Of a DNA stretch of 64,000 nucleotides, positions 25,473 to 33,152 are shown in pieces (the first letter of the stretch is position 1; the number at the start of each line of letters is the position of its first letter). A model generated the notes under the pieces. That model had not been told where the DNA came from and ran no database searches. It was given only the letters and a program-made list of their open reading frames with translations. The translations under genes were made by a program, and so were the position numbers. The stretch is taken from contig CACYQB010000007.1 in the NCBI GenBank assembly GCA_902776435.1, forward strand, positions 62,001-126,000, in the 5' to 3' direction. The stretch comes from an uncultured Bacteroidales bacterium. Lineage in GTDB: Bacteria > Bacteroidota > Bacteroidia > Bacteroidales > Muribaculaceae.

Positions 25473-27494
25473 ATGAAACGATTCATTACATCTCTCATCC
25501 TGTTGATGGCCGTGATGGGCATTATTGCCCAACCCGTTGTCAACCAGCGTAAAAAAGTTGCCGTAGTATTGTGTGGCGGCGGTGCTATGGGAACCATCCA
25601 CATCGGAGCCCTCAAGGTGCTTGAAGAGGCTGGCATCCCCATCGATATGGTTACAGGCACGTCGATGGGCAGCATCATCGGCGGCATGTATGCCGTGGGC
25701 TATGATGCCGCCGATATCGAGGAGATCGTCAACAGCATGGACTGGGGCGACATCCTTCGCGACCGTCTGTCGATGAGAAATCAGACACTCGACGAGCGCG
25801 AGAAACAGAATATTTACCTGTTTGACTACCGCATCTTCCTGGACAAAAGCCAGGATACACTGGTAGGTGGTTTCATCCGAGGAATCAATATTGAGAAGAC
25901 CTTGCGCCACTACCTGCGCCAACCCGAGGATATTGATTTCAAGTCACTGCCCCGCCCCTTCGGGTGCATCGCGACCGACCTGGTTACCGACAGCGAGGTA
26001 GTGCTCGACCACGGCTCGCTGGCAAGGAGCATCCGCGCCAGTATGGCAGTGCCTGGTGTCTTCGCTCCCGTTAGAATGGATCCCTATATCCTTGTTGACG
26101 GCGGCACCAAGAACAATTTCCCCGCCGACTTGGCACGCAGGATGGGAGCCGACATCGTCATCGGCATCAGGACCGATCTGGGCCTGAACGACAAATACTA
26201 CTCCACGTCCGATATCCTGGAGCGTTCGGTGGGAGCCGACATCCACACGCGCAGCGATGAGAATGACAAGTATTGCGACCTCATCATTCGTGTCCCTGTT
26301 AGAGGCTACTCTGCGGCCCACTTCTACCACTCGGCCATCAAGGAACTCATCAAGCGCGGCGAGGAAGCCACAAGGGCCCAAATGGATTCCATCATGTTAC
26401 TGAAGAGAATGATCGGTGTGCCCGAGGACTACAAGCCCGATTACAGCATCATCAGCCTGAACGATATTGATAACACCCAAGCTGGCAAACTCGTGAACGA
26501 AGAGAATGCCAAGAACTCCATCAAGGCGAGCGTCGCTCTGCGCTATGACAACGAGGAACTGGTGGCGGCACAGATTGGTGGCACTTATTACTTCGGCAAC
26601 AAACTGAACAAGACGCTGGACCTCACCCTCAGGCTGGGCAAGCGCACCATGGGCCGTCTGGCATGGAACATGATACCTAAGCCTCACCGCAAGTTCGGCT
26701 TGTCCTATGAGATATGGCACGAGGACATCGACCTATACCAGGGCAAGTATCGCTCTGACGCGATAAAATTCATCTATCAGAAGGCGAAGGCCACCCTGTT
26801 CTCATTTGACGCACTCAACTTGAACGTCGATCTGGGCATTGCCTGGGAGCATTACCACCACTATGATGTTCTGAACAGCGCTTACACCCTAAGCGATTTT
26901 GAGAAAAACACCTACTATTTCAGCTACCATGCTCGCGCCCAGTACAACAGCGAGGATCACTGGTACTTCACCCACACGGGTATGCGTGCCGAAGCCCGCT
27001 ATGCCTACTATACCGACAACTTTGCCCAATGGAAAGGTCACGCCGGATTCAGCGAGGTGAGTGCCCGTTGGCGCGTGAACTTCCCCTTGACCTCCACGAC
27101 CCACTTGCAGCCCATGATCTATGGCCGCATGCTGTTTGGCAAAGGTATTCCCGCAACGGCCATGAACATGCTGGGCGGCAATCGCGGCGGCATCTATTAC
27201 GACCAGCAACTGCCGTTCTCCGGCTTCGGCCACTGTCATGTCATGGACAAGAATGTACTTGTTGCAGGTTTCAAACTCCAACAGCGGTTATTCAAGGAAC
27301 ATTACATCATGGTGAAGGGGCACGTTGCCGAACAGAACGACAAGCTGGACGGCATCTTTGACCGCAAGCCCATCTGGGGCGCCCAACTCGCCTACGCCTA
27401 TAACAGCATCGTCGGTCCCCTGGGCGGCTCACTGAGTTGGAGTAACTTCACCAAGCAACTCGGCATCTATATCAACCTGGGCTTCGAATTCTAG
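25473..27494 (+). CDS. Patatin-like phospholipase with C-terminal outer-membrane barrel
   Basis: A 673-aa exported protein. After the signal peptide a patatin domain begins with the oxyanion GGGAMG (35-40), the nucleophile S64 in GTSMGS, and D209 in VDGG, giving an intact Ser-Asp dyad. The C-terminal half (about 350-673) is rich in aromatic strands and ends in an aromatic-terminated strand (YINLGFEF), as in BamA/Omp85-like barrels. This layout resembles the PlpD class of self-secreted or surface phospholipases, though the POTRA part looks short. It probably hydrolyses phospholipid acyl chains at or outside the outer membrane. It is divergent from rfbB and no operon partner is visible. Confidence 0.9.
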   Translation: MKRFITSLILLMAVMGIIAQPVVNQRKKVAVVLCGGGAMGTIHIGALKVLEEAGIPIDMVTGTSMGSIIGGMYAVGYDAADIEEIVNSMDWGDILRDRLSMRNQTLDEREKQNIYLFDYRIFLDKSQDTLVGGFIRGINIEKTLRHYLRQPEDIDFKSLPRPFGCIATDLVTDSEVVLDHGSLARSIRASMAVPGVFAPVRMDPYILVDGGTKNNFPADLARRMGADIVIGIRTDLGLNDKYYSTSDILERSVGADIHTRSDENDKYCDLIIRVPVRGYSAAHFYHSAIKELIKRGEEATRAQMDSIMLLKRMIGVPEDYKPDYSIISLNDIDNTQAGKLVNEENAKNSIKASVALRYDNEELVAAQIGGTYYFGNKLNKTLDLTLRLGKRTMGRLAWNMIPKPHRKFGLSYEIWHEDIDLYQGKYRSDAIKFIYQKAKATLFSFDALNLNVDLGIAWEHYHHYDVLNSAYTLSDFEKNTYYFSYHARAQYNSEDHWYFTHTGMRAEARYAYYTDNFAQWKGHAGFSEVSARWRVNFPLTSTTHLQPMIYGRMLFGKGIPATAMNMLGGNRGGIYYDQQLPFSGFGHCHVMDKNVLVAGFKLQQRLFKEHYIMVKGHVAEQNDKLDGIFDRKPIWGAQLAYAYNSIVGPLGGSLSWSNFTKQLGIYINLGFEF

Positions 27495-27692
27495 CCCCGC
27501 ATAACAACAACCCCAACATTTAGAAAAGGAAAACAATAAATACAATAAGTACAATTTATTCATTTTCGAGGATTTTGGATTTGTTGAACCTGTCGTTTTC
27601 CAATTCTGTCCGCGACTACAGGGGTGTACGTCAGCGGGAGTTCATTATGGCTTACCCTTTAATTCATTTGTTGTGGAGATTTTTGATTAAGA

Positions 27693-27711
27693 GTGTAAAA
27701 TATTTTTACAC
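27693..27711. promoter_or_regulatory. 19-bp palindrome upstream of the M16-like gene promoter
   Basis: GTGTAAAA and TTTTACAC flank a TAT centre, perfect over 8-bp arms, some 46 bp upstream of the -33 element. Possible operator. The TAT centre recalls the palindrome at 8736-8752. Confidence 0.4.
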
Positions 27712-27757
27712 AAAAATGCAAATCAGATAGAGTGTCGGCTTTTTTCAGCAAAAAATC

Positions 27758-27788
27758 TTGACAAGCCTATTGAGGATATCTACCTTTG
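27758..27788 (+). promoter_or_regulatory. Promoter of the M16-like gene
   Basis: TTG (27758-27760), 20 nt, TACCTTTG (27781-27788), an excellent Bacteroidetes match. The leader to the ATG at 27857 is about 60 nt. Confidence 0.75.
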
Positions 27789-27856
27789 TGACGAGCAATC
27801 AGGACACACTGGTGCCCTTGTCCAATAGAATCTACAATTAATAACCATAAACTGCA

Positions 27857-29287
27857 ATGACTATGAGAATGAAAAGTTTTTCCATTATGCTGCTACTACT
27901 CTCCGCAGCATTATGCGCCAACGTGATGATGGCCGATAATGTGAATCAGAAGTCCCTAATGTCTAAGCTGCCCAAGAAGGGTAAAATCGTCAAGGAGAGT
28001 TTCAATGAGGCCCTTGGTGCCAAGGATCTTGAACTGAGCAATGGCGTGCGTGTGCTGCTCAAGCACACCGATTACGAGCCCGACAATATCTGGATGCATG
28101 CCACGCAACGCGGTGGCAGCTCGTTGTATGGCGAGAAGGATTGGGCCAACTGCGAGAGATTCAACGCTATTATTAAAGCCAGCGGATTAGGCGGCTTAAG
28201 CAACAAGGAGTTGAAGCAGGCCCTCGATGGCAAGAATATTGAAATGGGCTTTAGCATGGACACCTATGAGGACGCACTCTGGGGCTCATCCACTGTTAAA
28301 GACCTGGAAACCCTTTTCCAACTCACTTATCTGCAATTCACCAATGTGACCAAGGATGAGAACAGCTATAACTCGCTCATCAAGATCATGGAAGAGGAAC
28401 TCAAGGAGGATGAGGTGACTCCTGACAACTTGTTTTTCCAGGAAGATGTGTTTATGGACTCTATCATGAGTATCCTGCATGACCACAACTGGCGCTACAA
28501 GAGTTTCAAGTCAGCAGATATGGCACGTCTCAACTACGACCGCATCCTCGAGATTGCCCGAGAACGCACTGCCAATGCCGCGGGTTATACCTTCGTGTTC
28601 ATTGGCTCGTTTGACGAGGCAGCCATCCGTCCGCTCATCGAGCAATACATCGCCTCGCTGCCAGCCAACAAGGCTGTGAAATCCAACTGGGTCAATGTAG
28701 CCACTTACCCCCAACGGGAAACCATCTGCCACTTTACCCACAAGATGGAGGATCCCCGAGCAGAGATCAACATCAGGTGGATTAACACCCAGATTCCGTA
28801 TAGCTTTGAGAATGAAATCAAGGCAAATATTCTGAGCGATATCCTCAAATTTAAAAGATACCGTGAAAGAATCCGTTTGGATAACGCTGGCGTCTATCAT
28901 GAAGTGGGAGGCAATCATCAGCACTACATGCTGGGCGATCTACCCTTCACCGAGGTCCACACCTTTGTTACCTTGAAGTCTGAGTTTGTCGATGAAGCCG
29001 TCCACATTATAAAGGAAGAAATGACAAAGGCTTGCGAGCACATTGATGAAGCCGACTTCGAGGAATTCAAGCAGGAGAAACTCAAATCCTATGCGAATCT
29101 AAATCGCAATGACAACTTCTATTGGATGAGAGCCATCGAACATTATGTTTCTACCGGAGAAGTCGATCTCGGCAACGACGACGTGCAAATCATTCAAGCC
29201 CTCACTCCCGAGGACATCTCAGCCTTTGCCCGCAAACTGCTGACAACAGGCAACATGATCGAGATTGTCATGACCCCCGCCAAATAA
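27857..29287 (+). CDS. Stand-alone C-terminal half of an M16 (PqqL/insulinase-like) protein, catalytically inactive
   Basis: The 476-aa product has its own signal peptide (hydrophobic SIMLLLLSAALCANVMM) and then aligns by eye to the second half of the roughly 940-aa Bacteroidales M16 zinc proteases. It shares the linker PKKGKIVKE, LSNGVRVLLKHTDYEPDNI, GGSSLYG, the inserted ELKQALDGK helix and the terminal RKLLTTGNMIEIVMTPAK. The zinc motif HxxEH lies in the missing N-terminal half and is absent here, so no peptidase activity is expected alone. It may pair with a catalytic half encoded elsewhere, as M16B heterodimers do, or bind peptides. Upstream is a good promoter, so it is expressed as its own gene and is not an obvious pseudogene. 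Confidence 0.8.
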   Translation: MTMRMKSFSIMLLLLSAALCANVMMADNVNQKSLMSKLPKKGKIVKESFNEALGAKDLELSNGVRVLLKHTDYEPDNIWMHATQRGGSSLYGEKDWANCERFNAIIKASGLGGLSNKELKQALDGKNIEMGFSMDTYEDALWGSSTVKDLETLFQLTYLQFTNVTKDENSYNSLIKIMEEELKEDEVTPDNLFFQEDVFMDSIMSILHDHNWRYKSFKSADMARLNYDRILEIARERTANAAGYTFVFIGSFDEAAIRPLIEQYIASLPANKAVKSNWVNVATYPQRETICHFTHKMEDPRAEINIRWINTQIPYSFENEIKANILSDILKFKRYRERIRLDNAGVYHEVGGNHQHYMLGDLPFTEVHTFVTLKSEFVDEAVHIIKEEMTKACEHIDEADFEEFKQEKLKSYANLNRNDNFYWMRAIEHYVSTGEVDLGNDDVQIIQALTPEDISAFARKLLTTGNMIEIVMTPAK

Positions 29288-29312
29288 TAACGAACGAGTA
29301 ATATTAAAAAAG

Positions 29313-29350
29313 TGAGGATGTGCCAGTTGATTGACACATCCTCAATTATT
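29313..29350 (+). terminator. Terminator after the M16-like gene
   Basis: A 10-bp perfect stem (TGAGGATGTG and complement) with a 12-nt loop, followed by A/T-rich sequence. Confidence 0.65.
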
Positions 29351-29390
29351 GTGCGTGTATTCTTAAAATACAGTTTCTTAACAATTCATC

Positions 29391-29468
29391 TTAGGCGTTA
29401 GGTTTTAGGCTTTAGGTGTTAGGGGGCGGATGCCAACTCCTAACTTCTGACTTCTAACTCCTAACTAA
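29391..29468. repeat. Two opposed 7-bp-period arrays between convergent genes
   Basis: Five TTAGGnn heptads (29391-29424) are followed after nine bases by five heptads in the reverse orientation (TAACTCC type, 29434-29468). Together they can fold as a long imperfect hairpin between the M16-like gene and the aminotransferase gene. Confidence 0.7.
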
Positions 29469-29476
29469 TTCCTAAC

Positions 29477-30793
29477 TTAGTCGATGGGGTTGTTCTCGGC
29501 GAAGATGGCCATGCGCTCGTCGAGAATTTTGTACTGGTGATCCTGGATGAATGAGGTGCACACGCGAAGGCCCTCCTGCCAGGAGCCGGTGGTGGCCAGA
29601 CAGATGGCGCTCACACCATAGTACATCAACTCACGCGCCAACTGGCCACTGGTCATATTGCCGTAGCCGATGGTAAAGTAGAAGCCGTCGGCAATGGGCT
29701 TGTCACCGTCCATGCCATAGACGATGCGGAAGCCGTGACGGGTGAATATCTCCTTCAGCTTGTGGGCGCGCTCGCCATAGACGATGACATCGTCACGGAA
29801 GTGGTACTCACCGTTGCTGGCAGCATCCATGATGGCTGCAAGCGCATACTGGGCGCTATGGCTCGTACCCGATGACAGGGCATAGAGCGTGCGGGTGATG
29901 AAGACCTTACCGAAGGGCAGTCCATCGTAGCGGGCCGACAAATCAGGATAGTGGCGGTTGAAGATGGCCGGGCTGATGCAGGTCATCGCAATGCGCTCGC
30001 CTGCATAGGAGAAGGCCTTGCTGCCGCTGATGTGCATGATGTAGTTGTCGGTATATTTGGCCACGCTGGGCTGGAAGGGCGGTTCAAAGGGCTTGCTGAT
30101 GTCCAGACGGAAGTCCATGGCAAAGTAAGCCAGGTCCTCAAGCACGATAACGTCATACTTGGTGGCCAACTCACCGATGTCACGCAACTCGTCGTCGGTC
30201 AAGCAAATCCATGCAGGGTTGTTGGGGTTGCTGTAAATCAGGCAGCAAACATCGCCCTTGGCCATATATTCTTCGAGTTTAGCACGCAGTTTCTTGCCGC
30301 GGAACTCGTAGATATCGAAGGTCTCGTAGGGGACGTCCTGAATTTCCAACTGGAGTTTCTGAACGGGGAAACCGGGGTCGATAAAGAGGGCCTTGTTTTT
30401 CTTCTTGTTGCTCTGAGTGATGGTGAGCAACGAAGCAAAGGTACCCTGCATCGAGCCAACGGTGGGAATGCAGCACTCGGCGGGAATATCAATGTCGATA
30501 AACGCCTTGATGAAGCGCGAGGTGGCCTCCTTGATCATGGGCTCACCGGGCAAGGCGGGATAGAGGCGGGCGCAACCGTTCTGCAGCGCCTTGATCTGTG
30601 CCTCGACACCGATCTTGGCGGCGGGCAGTCCGGGAATACCCATCTCCATCTTGATGAACTCCTGTCCTGATTCGCGCTCGGCACGCTCGGCGATGGCTTT
30701 CACCTCACGGATGGTGGCGTTGGCATAGTCGATGATGCCATACTCGTCAATCGCGCGGTCGATGATCTCGCGGCTAATGGGTGTGGGTCTCAT
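29477..30793 (-). CDS. PLP-dependent class I/II aminotransferase (aromatic/2-oxo-acid, coupled to Ior)
   Basis: A fold-type I aminotransferase of 438 aa. D220 in LEDLAYF would contact the pyridine nitrogen and K259 in SGSKAFSYAGER is the Schiff-base lysine. SNPNNPAW at 188-195 holds the substrate-binding Asn. It overlaps iorB by 4 nt (ATGA), so it is coupled to the indolepyruvate oxidoreductase genes. That context suggests it makes the aryl- or branched 2-oxo acid that IorAB oxidises, which I infer from position. The family is wide and the exact amino acid cannot be read from sequence. Confidence 0.88.
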   Translation of the reverse strand: MRPTPISREIIDRAIDEYGIIDYANATIREVKAIAERAERESGQEFIKMEMGIPGLPAAKIGVEAQIKALQNGCARLYPALPGEPMIKEATSRFIKAFIDIDIPAECCIPTVGSMQGTFASLLTITQSNKKKNKALFIDPGFPVQKLQLEIQDVPYETFDIYEFRGKKLRAKLEEYMAKGDVCCLIYSNPNNPAWICLTDDELRDIGELATKYDVIVLEDLAYFAMDFRLDISKPFEPPFQPSVAKYTDNYIMHISGSKAFSYAGERIAMTCISPAIFNRHYPDLSARYDGLPFGKVFITRTLYALSSGTSHSAQYALAAIMDAASNGEYHFRDDVIVYGERAHKLKEIFTRHGFRIVYGMDGDKPIADGFYFTIGYGNMTSGQLARELMYYGVSAICLATTGSWQEGLRVCTSFIQDHQYKILDERMAIFAENNPID

Positions 30794-31362
30794 CGCTGAG
30801 CCTCCTTTCCGATGGCAAGTGCCTTGAGGTTGGCGTCAACCACGGCGTCGCCCTTGCGGCCAAAGACGCGGCGGATGGCGTTCTCCAGTTTATCGTACTC
30901 GATGCCGAGGGCCTTCTGGGCAGCACCCAGCAGGATGACGTTGGCCGAACGGGGAATCTCGTTGTCCTTGGCCAACTGCTCGATGTCGAGGGTGATGACG
31001 TTCTTCACCTTGGCCAGGTCGGCCATCACAGTCTCCAACTCGGGATAGTTGGGGATGTTCACAAAGGGCTTGCTCGATGTGATGATCCAGCCGTCCTTGC
31101 TCAGGAAGGGCAGATAGCGCAGGGCCTCCATCGGCTCCATCGAGATGATCACGTCGGCCGAGCCTTTAGCGATCAGGTCGCTGTGGATGGGGTTGCTGCT
31201 GATGCGCAGGTTGGACTGCACGTCACCGCCACGCTGCGACATGCCGTGCACCTCGGCCTGCTTGATATAAAGATTCTCGTGCATGGCTGCTTCGCCAATC
31301 ACGGTAGCGATGGAGAGGATACCTTGTCCACCCACGCCGCACAAAATGATATCAGTTTTCAT
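30790..31362 (-). CDS. iorB: Indolepyruvate:ferredoxin oxidoreductase beta subunit
   Basis: A 190-aa gamma-type subunit of the 2-oxoacid oxidoreductase family, with the N-terminal GVGGQGILSIATVIGEAA and EVHGMSQRGGDVQSNLRI, both hallmarks of IorB. It works with IorA to turn arylpyruvates into aryl-acetyl-CoA with ferredoxin reduction. The ATG at 31362 overlaps the iorA stop as ATGA. An earlier in-frame start at 31419 would lie inside iorA and has no homology. The end overlaps the aminotransferase start in the same way. Confidence 0.95.
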   Translation of the reverse strand: MKTDIILCGVGGQGILSIATVIGEAAMHENLYIKQAEVHGMSQRGGDVQSNLRISSNPIHSDLIAKGSADVIISMEPMEALRYLPFLSKDGWIITSSKPFVNIPNYPELETVMADLAKVKNVITLDIEQLAKDNEIPRSANVILLGAAQKALGIEYDKLENAIRRVFGRKGDAVVDANLKALAIGKEAQR

Positions 31363-32969
31363 TGCTTTGCCTCCTGTGCTTTCTTTTGTTTGAGATGACG
31401 TTGTAATGTTTGCATGCACTCGCGGCGCGGGATGATCACGCTGGTACCGCGATAGTTGATCTCGTCACGCATCACTTGCGTGATCTCGGGCATATTCTTG
31501 GGCAGGGGAACGACCACCTTCAAGTGCTCGTCGGTCATACCCAGTCCACGGCAGATGGCCTCAAACTTGTTGGTGCCTGCCGAGTCCTGACCACCCGTCA
31601 TACCGGTGGTGAGGTTGTCGCTGATAATGACAGTGATGTTAGCGTTCTCGTTGATAGCATCGAGCAGACCTGTCATACCCGAGTGGGTGAAGGTCGAGTC
31701 ACCGATGATGGCAACGGCGGGCCACTGACCGGCATCGGCAGCACCCTTAGCCATGGTAATGCTGGCACCCATGTCAACACACGAATGGATGGCCTTGAAG
31801 GGAGGCATGAAGCCCAGAGTGTAGCAACCGATGTCACCAAACACGCGGGCGTTGGGATACTCCTTCAATACCTCGTTGAGGGCGGTGTAAACGTCGCGGT
31901 GGCCACAGCCCTGGCACAATGCGGGGGGACGCGGAGCGACATTCTCACAGCTGGGATAACCCTCGCTCACGGGAAGACCCAGAGCCATCTTCAAAGCATC
32001 GGGGCTCAACTCGCCAGTGCGGGGCAGTTCGCCCGTAAGGCGACCCTTGATAACGGCATTGCCGGGCATCACGCCACGCACGAGATCCTCGACGAAGGGC
32101 TGGCCTTCCTCGGCGATGAGCACGGCGTCACAGTCGGCGGTCATGCGGCGGATAAGTTCCTTGGGCATGGGATACTGGCTGATCTTGAGCACGGGATAGG
32201 GACAACCGTCGGGGTAGCATTCCATCAGGTAGTTATAGGCGATACCCGTGGCGATAATACCCATCGAGTGGTCGGCAGCGTCGATGTACTTGTTGTACTC
32301 GCTCTTGACGGCACGATCCTCGAGGTCGGCCTGCTGACCAGTAACAGTGATGTTGCGCTTGATGGCGTTGCCGGGGAGCAATACCCAGTGGCTGGCCTTA
32401 GCGTCGTAGTTCAATTCATTCTCGGCACGCGGCGTCTCTTTTACTTCAACCACTGCACGGCTGTGGGCCATGCGGGTGGTCACGCGCATGAGCACGGGGA
32501 GGCAAACCTCCTCACTCAGTTCGTAGGCCTTCTCCATCATGTCGTAGGCCTCCTGCTGAGTGCTGGGCTCCAGCGTGGGAATCATCGCGAACTTACCATA
32601 GAAGCGGCTATCCTGCTCGTCCTGTGAGGAGTGCATCGAGGGGTCATCGGCCACGAGGACCACCAGACCGCCGTTCACACCCGTCATACCCGAGTTAACG
32701 AACGGGTCGGCGCACACATTCAAGCCCACATGCTTCATGCAGACCAGGGCGCGCTTGCCCATGAAGGACATACCGAGGGCAGCCTCCATAGCCGTCTTTT
32801 CGTTGGTACACCAGCGGCGATGAACGTTGCGTTCCACCGCTAACTTGGAATTCTGAATGTACTCCGTGATCTCGGTCGAGGGAGTACCTGGATAGGCATA
32901 CACGCCACTAAGACCCGCGTCAAGCGCGCCCTGGGCGATAGCCTCATCACCTAAGAGTAACTTTCTCAT
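31359..32969 (-). CDS. iorA: Indolepyruvate:ferredoxin oxidoreductase alpha subunit, without ferredoxin domain
   Basis: A 536-aa thiamine-diphosphate enzyme. The N-terminal pyrimidine-binding part begins LLLGDEAIAQGALDAG with YPGTPSTEI. The C-terminal part has the TPP motif GDS...N (IIGDSTFTHSGMTGLLDAINE) and CQGCGHRDVY. Many IorA proteins end in a two-cluster ferredoxin domain with CxxCxxC motifs. This one stops after the PP domain with a basic tail (LKQKKAQEAKQ) and no such cysteines, so electrons must pass straight to free ferredoxin. It is the first gene of the iorA-iorB-aminotransferase operon. Confidence 0.95.
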   Translation of the reverse strand: MRKLLLGDEAIAQGALDAGLSGVYAYPGTPSTEITEYIQNSKLAVERNVHRRWCTNEKTAMEAALGMSFMGKRALVCMKHVGLNVCADPFVNSGMTGVNGGLVVLVADDPSMHSSQDEQDSRFYGKFAMIPTLEPSTQQEAYDMMEKAYELSEEVCLPVLMRVTTRMAHSRAVVEVKETPRAENELNYDAKASHWVLLPGNAIKRNITVTGQQADLEDRAVKSEYNKYIDAADHSMGIIATGIAYNYLMECYPDGCPYPVLKISQYPMPKELIRRMTADCDAVLIAEEGQPFVEDLVRGVMPGNAVIKGRLTGELPRTGELSPDALKMALGLPVSEGYPSCENVAPRPPALCQGCGHRDVYTALNEVLKEYPNARVFGDIGCYTLGFMPPFKAIHSCVDMGASITMAKGAADAGQWPAVAIIGDSTFTHSGMTGLLDAINENANITVIISDNLTTGMTGGQDSAGTNKFEAICRGLGMTDEHLKVVVPLPKNMPEITQVMRDEINYRGTSVIIPRRECMQTLQRHLKQKKAQEAKQ

Positions 32970-33033
32970 TATTATAAGGTTTAACTAGTATTATCTCAAA
33001 CAATTAGATGTATTAGAAGTATATTTCAACTCA

Positions 33034-33064
33034 CAAAGTTACACATTAATCTGCATCCCACAAA
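33034..33064 (-). promoter_or_regulatory. Promoter of the iorA operon
   Basis: Minus-strand TTTG (33061-33064), 19 nt, TAACTTTG (33034-33041), about 65 nt upstream of the iorA ATG. Confidence 0.75.
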
Positions 33065-33092
33065 ATTTTTAAGGATTTTTGACCAATATAAT

Positions 33093-33127
33093 AGGAAAAG
33101 GAGGCAAACATGGCTGCCCCCTTTCCT
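33093..33127 (-). terminator. Terminator after the duplicated metalloprotease-like gene
   Basis: A/G-rich and C/T-rich arms (AGGAAAAGGAGGCA against TGCCCCCTTTCCT) form an imperfect 13-bp stem just after the stop codon at 33153, on the minus strand. The iorA promoter follows. Confidence 0.55.
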
Positions 33128-33152
33128 GTAGTTGCTCAATGGCAATTGATAT

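Larger units (their letters stand above)
27495..27856. other. 362-bp intergenic region upstream of the M16-like gene
   Basis: No open frame or RNA is evident. It holds an A/T-rich palindrome (27693-27711) and a consensus promoter (27758-27788), listed separately. No N-terminal half of an M16 peptidase was found here in any frame. Confidence 0.6.

Noticed and set aside
25382-25687. N-terminal extension of rfbB
   Set aside because: It runs through the divergent promoter and into the patatin gene. The NAD motif is at the normal distance from the ATG at 25381.
31363-31419. Longer start for iorB inside iorA
   Set aside because: The ATGA overlap start at 31362 gives the conserved N-terminus.
31410-32627. 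405-aa open frame antisense to iorA
   Set aside because: Shadow frame of a G+C-rich gene. The His/Val/Asp-rich composition is the typical artefact.
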